From contig NC_134935.1 of assembly GCF_051020765.1 (NCBI RefSeq), positions 18,663,579 to 18,727,578 on the forward strand: a stretch of 64,000 nt of DNA, written 5' to 3'. Of this stretch, positions 22,721 to 34,121 are shown in pieces. Within the stretch, counting starts at the first letter, position 1, and every line of letters begins with the position of its first letter. The translations under genes and the position numbers were made by a program. The notes below the pieces were generated by a model. That model was not told the DNA's origin, made no database searches, and worked only from the letters and a program-made list of their open reading frames with translations. Origin of the DNA: Lasioglossum baleicum (Eukaryota; Arthropoda; Insecta; Hymenoptera; Halictidae).

Positions 22721-22980
22721 TTAACCCCTTGCCGTACGACTTATTTTACGGTTCAACGATTAGAACTTATTTGTAGATCGTAATTTCTTGAAGGAAGAGA
22801 AAACTTATATCTATTGTATGCCTATACATACATATATGTTCTCCAATAGCTGTACATTAACAAAACCAAAATAGAATTTGATTTCGGTTATAGGAAATTA
22901 TTGACACGCATTTTTATTAGAATCTGTTTAGTAGAATCTTCATCACGAGTCAGACACGATATTGTAAGGCAAGGTGTTAA
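22721..22980. mobile_element. F1 TTAA MITE
   Basis: TTAA at 22721-22724 and 22977-22980. The left end is TTAACCCCTTGCCGTACG; the right end is CACGAGTCAGACACGATATT, then GTAAGGCAAGGTGTTAA. It lies in the same orientation as the 32425 copy (shared GATTAGAAC word). A TGCGG-family left end (CAGACTGCGAATCTTTACACG) begins five bases beyond it at 22985. Confidence 0.75.
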
Positions 22981-23012
22981 TGACCAGACTGCGAATCTTT
23001 ACACGCTTAAAG

Positions 23013-23014
<2 letters not shown>

Positions 23015-23067
<53 letters not shown>
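23015..23067. repeat. (AT)n microsatellite
   Basis: About 26 TA units, nearly uninterrupted. The isoleucine-tyrosine string in the overlapping frame is a translation of this repeat. Confidence 0.95.
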
Positions 23068-23069
<2 letters not shown>

Positions 23070-24470
23070 ATATATTATATACTTATATACATATACTTAA
23101 TAAACGAGCCATGTAAATTCGAATATACATCGACGTAACAAGACGAATTTAATCGAGGCGCTCGTGTTTTACGATGGCGCAACAGTTGTAAAAATCTGCT
23201 TACAGCAGGCGACAAGCATTCCAATAAATGAAGTGCAGGCAAGTGACAAGATGTCGCGTTCTAAGCATTCGATCGCATGCGTATGAAGCACAATGAACGG
23301 CCGATTAACGTAATCCCCTTAATGATGGAAAGAAAGCGCGTCGGGCGCTCTCTCGAACAAATTTCGCTAGAGCACGAATATCGGCCGGCTAATGAATACA
23401 GTGTCACCGCTTCATTAACGAAACTGGTTCAAACTGGTCGGATTTTACCTGATTAACAGTACCACACGGTCTTCGCGGCTTTTTTTCCGCGGCCCCCCCC
23501 CTTTGTCCCTCCGTTTCTGTCGCCGTTTCACCGTCGCGTACCCTTCGTGCCCTCTCTTCGGGCCCCGAGGCTCCGAGGCCCGGGGGTCTCTCCTTCTCTC
23601 TGCCCTCCGTAGGATCGCGTCGCGTCGCGTCGCGGAGACCGGTGCTCTCGATCAGCCTCGTTATAGCTATGAGATCGACTCGCTGGGCGATCGCTTATGG
23701 GCGTAACGCCCGATCGACCGGCAATGGAAAAATGGTCGTCAGGCGACGAGCCGGTCGTGAAACTATCTCTTATTTGCGAACCGACGACGGCGCCCCGGCT
23801 TCGTTAAAATAACCAACGAAGACGGCATGGGTGAAACTCGGCACCCGTGGCCGACCGGGTTTGCCCAGGCCGAGCCCGTCCATGGAAAAATATATAACGG
23901 GCCGGGTCGGGCCCCGACGCCGAGTTCTCGGGCCCTCCAGTCCGGAGAGGGGTGGAGGGGACAGAGAAAAACCGACGACGGCAAGAAGCGGAGATCCGCG
24001 TTTTCCACGCCCGAGGTTCTGCCTGAAACGGGCGAATTCAATCGTTACGGACGTGCCTCTCCGAGAGCGCCGATGAAAGCGTTTTCATTAAATTCGATCG
24101 GATTCCTTGGGCGTCGTCTTCTCGCAGACCTCATTCTTGCCAAGCTCGCGCCGATTTAACGACGTTTTCTACGAAAAAATTCGCAACTATGGAATACTAC
24201 GGCCGGCTCCCGCCCGATTCACGCTGTTCTTGTGAAAATTCATTTCCTTGATACCGCGGTGTCTAATTGCTCGACGATAATCGTACCTGCTTACTTGCGT
24301 TCATCTCCCTTTTTTTTTTTTTACTGGAGAAACGTTACAATATCGTGCACTAACAAGCTGTTTTAACTTCAGAACCAAGACGTTTCTTCCGATCTGGACT
24401 ATATCCAACAATTTTTCACCTCCCATGCATATTTAGTAATGTAAGAATTGTTTCATTAAATTGTCATTAT
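23068..24470. other. non-coding stretch, CpG-rich centre
   Basis: Positions 23480-24160 are CpG-rich with short (GTCGC)n and C-run tracts (23494-23502). Frames open on both strands at 23763-24159 mirror each other. The phrase TTTTCCACGCCCGAGGTT occurs at 24000 and again at 25338, an 18-bp exact dispersed match of unknown meaning. Confidence 0.4.
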
Positions 24471-24607
24471 TCGACTGCGGATCTCTATGCATTTGTGCTT
24501 TTAATGTAACAAAGTCATTTTAAGGGATGGAATAAATTTTTATTTTATTCCTGCTTCCCCCACAATCAATGCAGAACATTTTTATTTTGCATAGAGATCC
24601 GCGGTCG
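24471..24607. mobile_element. TGCGG-family MITE, clean inverted ends
   Basis: A 137-bp element. The left end is TCGACTGCGGATCTCTATGC; the right end, reversed, is TCGACCGCGGATCTCTATGC, one change in 21 bp. The interior near the right end (CAATGCAGAACATTTTTATT) matches the sub-terminal word of the copies at 15991 and 58150. No frame inside. The superfamily is undetermined; most copies read TA-GACTGCGG, which would fit a TA target. Confidence 0.85.
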
Positions 24608-25860
24608 AGCCAGAGTCGACATTGACTTTTGCATCGATAGCATCTCATTTTATTGATTCGTATGAAATACCAAAGTTACGGCGTTTTTCAACGACCCCAA
24701 GTAGGTTAGTAGAACTAAAAATGGGAATATAATTGAACTATAGGGCTGGGAAAGGGTAGGACGGTTCTATGTTGTGTTTCTCGCAATGGAAATTTCACAA
24801 ATCTGTTGACGAGTTAAACGATGTTAACGTATCCTGGAAGTGATCCAGCTCGCGCCACGATGTTCCGACTATTTAGAGAAGCTAAGAACGATCATTAGAA
24901 AATCACTTGCGAACACATCGGGAACCAATCGCAGTTAACGAACCGATTAATTTAGGTTGGCCGCGCGATCTTAGAGTTCGCCCGAGGTTCAATTAGACCC
25001 GGGTGATCATGGGTTCGCCACGGCGCATAAAGGAAATCAATTGGTGGGATAATAGGCGGAAAGAAGCAATCCGTTATTTGTCTATAAGGCATTAAAACGG
25101 ATAGCAGCTATCGAACCGATCTATAATGGGTCGACGGCGACGTATTCGAGGCACGGACTTTCTTGCAAAACCGATTCGCCGGGATGCGTTCAGCAGATAA
25201 CGAAGGCACTCGGGTTTCACGTGGCCGGGGCTTCGATCTATAATCGACATCAGCCGAGATAGTTAGCGGTGACATTGCAGTGAAACTCGCGGCGAGTTTC
25301 CATCAGGGAAAAAAGATGAGGAGTAATGGAGATCAGTGTTTTCCACGCCCGAGGTTGTTATGGCCGGAGTGAATTATTCGTGCCAGAAACGACGATCTAC
25401 GGGACGCGGCCGACAACCGGCGCGGCGGATATCTCCTGATGCGTTCTTTGCACTTTGCGCCAGCAGCGCAGCGAGCCGCTAACATCGTGCCCGTTCCATC
25501 GCATCGCGACGCGACGGCGACGCTCGATTAGCTGATCCTTTTGATACAACCTGACACCAGAGCCAGCGTGATATTTAGCCACGACTTGAACCGCTGTCCT
25601 GTCGACCGCTTCGTCCTCGTTCTTTACGCGTTTCTTCCACGGGGTTTGTCGCCGCAACCTGCCCGATCCCTTTTTGCGAATCCTTTCACTGATTTCCCAA
25701 CATCTAGCTAATTAGTCGCCTAAGATCTGATCACGGCTCGGTCAATTGAACGTCAATCGACTCGACGCGACGCCGAACCAGAAATTGACAACGCCGTTTC
25801 GTGAAAAAATTCATCTCGTGGACGTCCACTCGAGGATCGATATCAAGGCTGTGTCGGATA
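24608..25860. other. non-coding stretch
   Basis: The minus-strand frame of 86 codons at 25397-25657 is the least repeat-like frame in this part, but it matches no family I know and no splice context supports it. Nothing else is recognised. Confidence 0.35.
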
Positions 25861-26091
25861 TTAACCGGTTGCTGTATTTGAACGAGCCACACTCGCGATG
25901 AAGATTTTAAACGATGTCCAACTTTCTGCTTAAATGAAATTAAATTTGATTCGTTTTTGGTCAATATTTAAGCATTCAAATAAATGTAGCCATGCAAATA
26001 TATTCATTTTCTTTTCTCTTCTACGACATTTTTCGGGATACACACGTTTTAATCACTGTAACTGCACACAAAATGATACGCAAGGGATTAA
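25861..26091. mobile_element. F1 TTAA MITE
   Basis: TTAA at 25861-25864 and 26088-26091. The left end is TTAACCGGTTGCTGTATTTG; the right end is ATGATACGCAAGGGATTAA. The interior is colinear with the 20015 copy (CTCGCGATGAAGATTTTAA, ATATTTAAGCATTCAAATAA, TTAATCACTGTAACTG). Confidence 0.8.
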
Positions 26092-27300
26092 GGAGGCAGT
26101 GGACTTGTTCAGTTTAAACATTCTCTAGTCTTGTCAGTGACGCTTTCAATTCAAGCTGTACAAGTCAAAATACATTCACATCCTTATCGAATCACTGACT
26201 CTTACGAAGCAAATCTCTCGAATAAAAACTTGGGTTGCGAATTGAAGATTGGATTTGAATTGCCGTCAAAAGACCGATTCAACTCAAACTTTGACTCTAA
26301 AGCGCTATTCCTAAAGAAACAATCTTTCCAGGCATACATTCTTAAACGTCAAGTAAACAGGGAGAATGATAGTTTCTAATAGAATTCTCTCTCCTCCTTC
26401 AAAACGTCCTCCTTGCAACAGTTAAATTTTCAACATCCACTTGGGGATCCGATGTTTAAAATAACTACACAAACCAAAATAAATTCTACTTTCCACCCCA
26501 CAACAATTTGTGTTCTATTCGAACCACTGTTCTAAAACGAGCAAGCTTTTTGGCATGCAATGCCTAAAAGTGTAAGCACAAGTATACAACCTGAACAACG
26601 TAAAGCATTAGAATAAATTAGAGACTCCTGTTAAGAATAAGACAAGTTGGAACTTTCTCCAAACTACCCCTTTGGAACAGCAAGCTCTACCAAGATCTAC
26701 AAATTAAATTGAAAGTGGCCTGAACTAAAAATGCTTGAAAAGCCGTTCTCACGAGATCCACAAGTGGCACGGTGCGAAGCGGGGCAGTCTGAACTTTCCT
26801 CAAACTACCCGTACGCGTCAGTAAAATTTCCAGCGAGATGCCGCACATATGTAGAGAGGTATTCGCAAGCTTCGAAAAGCCTGCTTAGAAATCTAATTCG
26901 AGCTGAGAATAGGTCGAACCGAAACTCTTTCGAACCAGCCGTGTTAACGAGCGAAACATCCCCGAAGCCGCAAGTGGCGTTACAAAGGCGATCGGCGGCG
27001 CGCCTCCGCTCCGCTTCGCATAAACAACAACAGAAAATATCGGTCAGTCACACCGAGTCGGCACGGTATCGTGAAACCAGAAACGAGCGGTAGCCGGTAC
27101 TCGACGTCCTCGAGCTCACCCCCGGAAGAGTCTAATGAAAGAATCACCCTTTCCTCCGCGTCGAAAACTATCCCCCTACCCCTGTCGAAGCTCCGCTAGC
27201 CGATCGCCCCACTCCTAGCGCGTCTAGAAAAGCGGCCGTACGACGGTGGTGGGGATAGGGACGGGATCGCGACACGCTAAACGCCCCGCAGCGCTGGAGT
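26092..27300. other. non-coding stretch
   Basis: Positions 26648-26690 and 26786-26830 share AACTTTC-TC-AAACTACCC, a weak local duplication. The 120-codon frame at 26731-27093 is unrecognised and has no visible exon signals. Sequence becomes CpG-rich after 26980. Confidence 0.35.
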
Positions 27301-27417
27301 CACGCACTTACGCACCTAGGGAAAGAGGTGGTAAGAGGACATAGAAAGGTGGAGGAAGAGGGAGGTGGATGGGTAGACCGGAGGAAGGAGAAGGACAGAC
27401 GCGCTGGGACGCGGGAC

Positions 27418-27480
27418 AAAGAGAGAGAAAGAGGGGGGAGGGGGGGGGAGAGGTAGAAAGAGAGGTAGAAAGAGAGGGTT
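27418..27480. repeat. GA/G-rich polypurine tract
   Basis: GAGAGAGAAAGAG followed by G runs (GGGGGGAGGGGGGGGAGAGG) and GTAGAAAGAGAG words. Confidence 0.85.
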
Positions 27481-28134
27481 CTATCCGAGTGAACGAAGCC
27501 ACCAGTGGTCTACGGCCGACACACGGGGGTAAGGCCCCGTGGACGCGAGCGTGAACGGCTCGGGTCAGGTGTGTGTGCGTGGAGCGAGCAGGTAGACGGG
27601 CGTGTGTGCGAGCGAGTGCCGCTATCAGACGCGTATGGCGGCGATCGCGGCCCTCGTGGTGCAACAGAGACGCAGGTAGAGGCCCGTTCAGGGTGGGGAT
27701 AGAGGCGGGTCCCTGGCACACGCAGCGGGCTCGTGCGTGTGCCCGCGCGCGGTCACACACACTCGCACGCTAGGCTCGGCGTGTCTCTCTCGCCTACGGG
27801 ACACACGGGTAAAGCTCACACTTACCTGACAAGATGTAAGTTCAGAAACTGGAAGGTGCCACTTCTGCACAGTCCAATACAAGACACCGAACCGGAAAGT
27901 TCGTCCACGAAAATTGGTCGGCGCGCGCGGGATATTCTGCCGCGTTCCACGCTCTCGAGTCTTACAAGCCCCTGAAAGCGAGAGACTACCCTGCCCGCCC
28001 AGAGGATTAGGCTGAAGAGAGCGGAGGTGTGTGTTCTCGTTGGTTGGCTCTTGTCGTCTCTTTGGGTCGCTGGCTTGTACGCATCTCGTACGAGAAAAAG
28101 ACCGAGTTGGCGTGCGGTGAGGACTAAGTAGACG

Positions 28135-28212
28135 ACGAGAAGGAGGAGGAGGAGGAGGAGGAGAAAGAAAAAGAAGAAGAAGAAGAAGAAGAAGAAGACG
28201 ACGACGACGAGA
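28135..28212. repeat. (GGA)n-(GAA)n-(GAC)n triplet tract
   Basis: About eight GGA units, then about eight GAA units, then GACGAC units, nearly pure purine on the plus strand. Minus-strand frames translate it as F, L, S or P homopolymers. Confidence 0.95.
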
Positions 28213-28288
28213 AATAAAGAAAAGAAAAAGAGAAGACACGTAGAAGGCAACCGCGGTGGGTATCAGCCAAGTAGGAAGGGTGAAGAAA

Positions 28289-28412
28289 CTGGAGGTGGAA
28301 GAAGAAGAAACGGAGGAGGAGGAGGTGGTGGTGGCGGCGGCGGCGGTGGTTGGTAGTGGTGACGCCGGTGGTGGAGGTGGAGGTGGAGGTGGAGGAGAAG
28401 AAGGTGGAGGAT
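28289..28412. repeat. (GGA/GGT/GGC)n tract
   Basis: Runs of GGAGGA, GGTGGTGGT, GGCGGCGGC and GGTGGAGGTGGA. The many closely spaced GG pairs could form two-tier G-quadruplexes; this is inference. Confidence 0.9.
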
Positions 28413-29244
28413 GAGAAGGACGCAGGAGGCGGCGGTGAAGGCGGAGGCACGATAACGAAATAAGCAGAGATACGTGAAAACGTATCGGGACACGGGAGAG
28501 TGACGGTGAGCAGGAAGAAAACGTCCGCGCGGGAAAGACCTGCACTACGGAACGGTCTCTCTCGATGGACTACTAAGTGGACCTAGCAAAAGAGAAGACT
28601 ACGAGAGGACAGGCCCGTTGTTTTCGTTCACTTTTCGCGGGAAACTCCGAACCGACTGGTTCGTGTCCGAACATCGTGATCCAAAAGTGTGATGCTGGCA
28701 GCACGTTCCGCGTATCCGGCCCGATAGTCGAATCCATCCTACCGGTGCCACTGGTGAACTCTTTCGTTGGACCGTGCTCCCTTGGTGCTCGTGATAAACA
28801 TACACCGATCGCGGACCCATCGATCTCCGCTGTCGCATCGATCGCGAAACGAGTCTACGATGATGATCCGCAGCGCGGCCGGCCCGTCGACGTCGACGCG
28901 GACCATCGCAACGAAGACAACGCGAACGATGATCGTCGAGAGACACCGTATACGTATTGGATGATTATCATATTAATGAACGCGCGCCGCAGCGGACTCG
29001 ACCAGCCAGTTCGGTAGATAGTCGACGAGGTGGAGGTTGGCCGTGCATCGGCTCGAAAATCCTTGTCGTCGATTGATCGATCCGCGACGGCCGCTAGAGA
29101 TCGTCGGTAGCCGAGGTTCGTCAGTGACTCGAGCCGTTCGTCGAGCGGGAAACGCTGCCGGTCGAGGGAAATACGGAGAGTTTCTTCTTTTGGTGCGTGA
29201 AAGTGTCGTTCGAGGAGGAACAGTGACCGGAGGAACGCAGATTG

Positions 29245-29273
29245 CCGGCATCGGCATCGGCATCGGCATCGGT
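29245..29273. repeat. (CGGCAT)n hexamer microsatellite
   Basis: Four uninterrupted CGGCAT units plus partial ends. Overlapping frames show GIGIGI or PMPMPM strings from this repeat. Confidence 0.9.
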
Positions 29274-29915
29274 GTATTTACGAAAGACCCAGGGACCGCT
29301 GAGGCTTGCGCTCGAGCGCGCACGGGGCCCGGCCTCTGTCTCTCTGTTTCTGTGTGTGTGCGCGCGTTTGTGTAAATTCTTGGTCGTCGCCGGTTGGAAA
29401 CTGCGAGAGAAGTCGAACATTCCGTGCCGCGACGAGTATGTTGTACCTGGATAAACAATCTAGATCCCGATCTACAGAGGCGCGTCTCGTCGGATGAGTG
29501 GCCACCGGTCGCTGACACACGGCCAACGGAAAAACTGTGCAACCGTGAGTTTTACCCCTTAACTTTATAAGCGGATTACGATTCCCCAGCATGGCGAGCC
29601 CGTAATAGATGAAACTGACGGCTAACTAGTCGGTAGCTGGTGCTCGGGGATTTAACATCGGATAAGTTGTCGGAAGCCGAGGCCCGTGGACGAAACGCTG
29701 TCTCTTTATCCGTGAATGATCATTCGCTCGCTAATCCCGCTGATGACGGTGTCGTATTGCCCTTCGGGGCCCGATCCACGGTTCCGCGGGGCCAGGCGGG
29801 AGGTCCTGCTCTCGCCGCTCCTGTTTTTCTGCACGCGATCTCGCCGCGCCGCGCCGGCCGGACCGCGCAAAAAGATCCGTCGCGAGATCCTCGTCTCGAG
29901 CTCTCCACAGCCTCC

Positions 29916-29963
29916 CGTTTCTCGTTTCTCGTTTCTCGTTTCTCGTTTCTCGTTTCTCGTTTT
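29916..29963. repeat. (TTTCTCG)n heptamer tandem repeat
   Basis: Six or seven units of the 7-bp repeat CGTTTCT. Because 7 is not divisible by 3, all three minus-strand frames read variants of the same NEKRETR phrase, which should not be mistaken for a protein repeat. Confidence 0.95.
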
Positions 29964-30910
29964 TCGATCGCAACCGATCGCCAGTCGCTTTCGATCTTGA
30001 CGCGGGATACGCGATCTCGTTTCCTTCGAGACTCCCCGAACCTTATAAATGTCACGCGAATGAGAAATCGAATTTCCGAAGGTCTGCACGACTGGAAGCT
30101 TGTGGGAACTCGTTTTTGCTTTCGGTGAACGTGAAATCGTCCTGTTTCCGTCGAAATGAAAATTTTCTTACGCCCCAGGAACCATGTTCGGTGTATAAAT
30201 TGTCCTCCAGCTAAATGTAAAATCGCTTGTTATTTCCATAAGCTTCGAAGTTTGTGTAGGCCCGACACTGGCGCGTAAAACGGTAAAGCCTAGAGTGGCC
30301 CTGAGCCGTGTCCATATTTATGGGAAAAATGGCGGGGAATTACGTCACTGTGTTTGCTATAGCCGAGCCACGAGCAGATATTCGATGAGAATTGTAAATT
30401 GTGTCGAGACAGCAACGCGCGGAGGTTTCCACGTCGATCTCTCGTTTTCAGGCTCGCGACGACGCGACGCGCGACACGCGCAGCCCTTCGAGGAACCTTG
30501 CGATCCTCCCGATGCCTCCTGCAATGAGATTCCCCTTCGATGTTCATGTATTATTGATCGATCCGAGTGTTTAACGGAATCCATGTTATTCGTTTCTTGA
30601 ACTCGCGCGCATTTTTTGCGGTATTCGGGAATCCAGTGTAAACGCGTTCCCACGATAACCGCTCGGGACGAACCGGCGAAGAAATGGCATTCGGTCGGCC
30701 GAGTATTATCAGCGGCGTCGACGATGACTTCCGGTTCAGGGGCTTCGAATTATCGTCGGGCTACTAGCTCGCGCAACAAGCTCAACAACTGTATCAGAAT
30801 ACACGCTCGACGATAAAACCACCGAACAGTCCAACCACCGTTCTAACCTGAATCTTCTGCCCACGATGTCAACAATTGAACTCCGTTTACTGCAAAATTC
30901 GTGCAAGTCG
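29964..30910. other. non-coding stretch
   Basis: No gene is seen. AAAAATGGCGGG at about 30325 is a YY1-like word of low information. Confidence 0.4.
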
Positions 30911-31120
30911 TCAACCTTTTGCAGTCAGAGCTATTTTAACTCGGAAATTAATCATTTCTTTCTACCTAGAATCATTCCATTTTATGGATACGAAATTGGT
31001 GCAACGCCTCCTCGAATACTTAAATGTTTAGTAATCGATTAGATTCCAACATATGTATTTAATAGTCTGAACAATATTTTGGATACTGGTACAGTAATTT
31101 TTAGCGGCGACTCTGTGAAA
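30911..31120. mobile_element. F2 MITE, right end lost
   Basis: Starts TCAACCTTTTGCAGTCAGAG (decayed TTAA) and follows the 2389 copy: AGCTATTTTAAC, TTTCTTTCTACCTAGAATCA, TTATGGATACGAAATT, ACTTAAATGTTTAGTAAT, CAATATTTTGGATACTGGT. Beyond 31110 a short direct duplication (GACTCTGTGAAAAC / GACTCTATGAAAC, about 38 bp apart) replaces the expected right end. Confidence 0.65.
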
Positions 31121-31979
31121 ACATAGCGAAATCATAGGTGACTCTATGAAACAATAATATCGAAGGTATAATTATTATTTTTTTCAATTAAACCCTTGAG
31201 ATGCGGCGTTGAACCGAGCAGTTGGCGACAAACGAGTCGAAAGAACAGTCTGAATATAACGTAGAAATGTATTCTTTTTCCGAAAAGCGCGTCGTGCAGC
31301 GAGAACGAAAAAGGTTTCGTTCACTTTTTAATGCTTTCGATTGAAAGGCGCGCGAGGTCGTCTCATAAATTACGCCCGATGACCAAACAAAATTGATGCT
31401 TGCGACTCGCGCTGATATATGTATAGCCGACACCGTGTTTTCCATAAAGTTAGCCGAGATTTATAACCAAAATTATATTACACTAAATTTGTTACTCCGT
31501 TCGTGTAGAATTTTATTGCGCGGAGTCGGCTACTCCGCGAAGAATTTTATTGCGGGAAGCGTGCTGGGGTTCGATTCTCCGGCCTACTATTTTTCTAGAA
31601 ACTGTTCCCGCGCATGATCCGTTCGTGCACGGGAAATTATGTTCTCGGCCAAGGATCGACGGAGGACAATCACCTTCGCCTTTTTCTTCGACGATGACCC
31701 TTCGCTCTCTGCTGCCCGGCTTATGTAATGTCCGCACCGAACAGAATGCCGAAATGGGGTCTGAATTTCCCATGGGTTGCGCCTAATTATGTCCATGGGA
31801 CACTCGTTCCATTATGGCGTACGCATTGAGCATTTGCTAGTTACCCTTTTATGCTAAGTGAGAGGAGAGCCAGTGGATGACCCTTCGAATGGGTGACCGC
31901 TTCTCCTGGACGGTCAGGCCTGCCGGACACTTTCCTGACCATCCCTGTTTGCCCACGAAGACCCACAGGTTACTCTCTT
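31121..31979. other. non-coding stretch
   Basis: TTAAACCCTTGAGATGCGG at 31190 resembles a TTAA-element left end without a partner. GAATTTTATTGCG occurs twice (about 31508 and 31541), a local duplication with GGAGTCGGCTACTCCGCG between, itself a short hairpin. GGGGTTCGATTCTCC at 31565 mimics a tRNA B box, but no tRNA fold can be drawn. Confidence 0.4.
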
Positions 31980-31986
31980 GTTTTCT

Positions 31987-32040
<54 letters not shown>
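31980..32040. repeat. (CT)n microsatellite
   Basis: About 25 uninterrupted CT units from 31994. Confidence 0.97.
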
Positions 32041-32041
<1 letters not shown>

Positions 32042-32424
32042 GGGTGTCGTCTAAATATACCTAACACTTGCACCTGGTCTGCGATTCCATGTACGGAGGA
32101 TCGTTAGAGAATTGTCGGGGGTTCAAACGCAGATTTATTCGTCTGGCTGCATAGAATTATACGCTGTGTAAGAAGTGTGAACAGACTGAAACCAGAGAAT
32201 CGTTTTACAGACGTTCCACGTATCCTGACGATTTATCGTTCCACCGTTGTCCCGTCCGTAGCAAAAATCTCAAGTTCGATTAAGTTATCTAGTTTTTTTT
32301 AAACTCTTAGAATTATACGTGTTAGAATTAATTGTGCGATCCGAACTACGTAGAGCGCAGCGCTAGAATGAGTGATCGCACTTGATCAATCGCGAATAAC
32401 CAGAAGAGAAATAATAAAAGATTA

Positions 32425-32570
32425 TTAACCCCTTGCAGTACCATTTTCTTTACAGTTGCGGTGATTAGAACGTCTTTATCCCGAGAAATCTCGTAGAAGA
32501 GTGTTGAAAAAATTAAAGTTAAAATCTTCATGAGACGAGTCTGACTAGTTGAAATACGGCGAGGGGTTCA
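32425..32570. mobile_element. internally deleted F1 TTAA MITE
   Basis: The left end is TTAACCCCTTGCAGTACC; the right end is ACGAGTCTGACTAGTTGAAA, then TACGGCGAGGGGTTCA, with the right TTAA mutated to TTCA. At 146 bp it lacks about 110 bp of the reference interior. It lies opposite to the 20015 copy and preserves the intact GGGATAAAG-type site (reversed) that insert 2 interrupts at 9.1 kb. Confidence 0.8.
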
Positions 32571-34121
32571 ACTTAACTAAAATTCCTGACAGTCGGTCAT
32601 AGTGTGCGTAGAAGGGTGCGTGAACGCGAACCGATAGTCAACTTAATCCCACGCGGCACGAACAACAATGGTGTTTGTTCAATCAATATTTAAGATCTGC
32701 ATCAGTCGAACCGGTGGCTTTCGAGCAAGGTGGCGAAGGTCGGGAGGCGCAGAAATTCTCAAGGACTGGCGTTCGAAAACAAGAAGGGTAGATCAAAGAG
32801 GCGGGAAACTGGAAGGATAATGGGCCACCCTATATGCAGGGAAACGCGCAGGTCGCACAAGTCGGCAAACGTCCGTTGAAGCTCCACCGTGTCGGGCAAA
32901 AAAAAGCACGCACGCATAAAGAGACACTCGCACGGAAGGTAGACGGATTGGACTGGTGCATAGGGAATAATTCGCGATCATGCTGCCGGGACACGTACGT
33001 CGATCGAATCCGTGGCGAGGTCCGGTAGGATCGCAAACTGCCACCCGTGTAATCGACAATTAGTCTCGAAAGGGCGATCGACGGGATTCACGAGAGAGCC
33101 CGGGGGTGATCGTTGCCAGAAGGTGCGCTCATGTTCGCGCGCACGCTATAGCGAGCGAGCGAGCGAGCAAGACTATCGCGCGGTTAATGGAGCTATAAAG
33201 CCGTATTAAGATTAAGACTGTTCCACGGAGAGGCCGGTGCTCGCGAATTGCGCAAGGAAATGCAGGAGAATTAGAGTGGACTGTGTTATTAGCGACAACG
33301 GGGCCGCGCGCACCGTGAAATCGCAGGCCACGATCGATAACGCGATCGAAAGATCGATCGTCGCGAGCCCGGTAATAGGACCGAACCGCTCGGGCCCGTG
33401 TAATCGTGTGCCACGCGAAAATAGCATTGCGAATCGGGCAGATTTTCTTTCTAGTCGATCGCCACTTGAGAATAGATTCGATACTCGATTGATATCGAAC
33501 GTGCACCTGGACGAGATCGGCGAGCACTGTTTGCCAAACCGATTTTTATGAAGCTGCCGCGCGACTTGCAATTCCGCAATGGTTCTACTGTTCGGTGCTA
33601 CTGTTAACATGCAAACGTTCGGAGCCGGTGAAAATCTTGAATACGAAGGCAATATGATCGAGTCGCTCGTGTTTATGTGTTTCAGTTTGTTGCACATTGA
33701 AAAATACGTATCGTTTTTAAATGCCACTTCTATGCTACTCTTTTCATTGCCCTGCTTGAAGATCATTCGAAAATCAATCAATAGCCATAATGCCGAGTAA
33801 AATGAACCCTCGGAAAGTACTTCCGGAAGAACAAAACGAAATCGATCATAAATTTATTTTAAAAACTGTACATTCGGTGCCTGAATAGCTAAAACAAACT
33901 TTATATACGTCTGCTGTTTGCATGTCGAACAGATTATGGGGCATTTTCTTGTATAACATAGAGAAAGACACAAAGAGGAGGGATACATATAAAAAAATTT
34001 GCTTTTTAATTCGGTTGGTCAGGTTAGTCATTTCTCTCGCGCTTCAAGCTCCATATTTACAGCGTAAACGAGAAGCTGATATTCCAATTAAATTCAAATA
34101 TTCTTCGACGTCCCCTGAGCA
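32571..34121. other. non-coding stretch
   Basis: A (GCGA)n run lies at 33151-33169. CGATCGATAACGCGATCG-type palindromic words occur at 33330-33365. The minus frame of 189 codons at 33212-33781 and its plus-strand mirror are unrecognised; no exon signals. Confidence 0.35.

Larger units (their letters stand above)
27301..29600. promoter_or_regulatory. candidate GC/purine island, possible first exons
   Basis: A 2.3-kb block of CpG-rich, plus-strand purine-rich sequence, distinct from its surroundings. On the minus strand CTTGTCAG|GTAAGTGTG (junction at 27826/27825) is a consensus-like 5' splice donor. On the plus strand GATGTAAGTTCAG (27834) and CAACCGTGAGT (29545) are weaker donor-like words. 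Long frames on both strands (285 codons minus at 27688-28545; 146 codons plus at 28577-29017) have no recognisable domains and much of the former is triplet-repeat translation. An untranslated first exon or bidirectional promoter is possible but unproven. Confidence 0.3.

Noticed and set aside
27688..28545. 285-codon minus-strand open frame, proline/serine-rich
   Set aside because: Much of it is translation of the GGA/GAA/GGT triplet tracts; other frames over the same bases are also open, and no domain is visible.
28577..29017. 146-codon plus-strand frame ending in a hydrophobic YWMIIILM stretch
   Set aside because: No recognisable family; a minus frame is open over much of the same CpG-rich sequence; no splice acceptor or conserved start context could be argued.
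29706..30089. Protein with NEKRETR repeats in several frames
   Set aside because: It is the 7-bp repeat (TTTCTCG)n read in all three minus-strand frames.
31500..31590. tRNA-like B box GGTTCGATTCTCC
   Set aside because: No acceptor stem or A box at the right distance; the nearby hairpin GGAGTCGGCTACTCC does not fit a cloverleaf.
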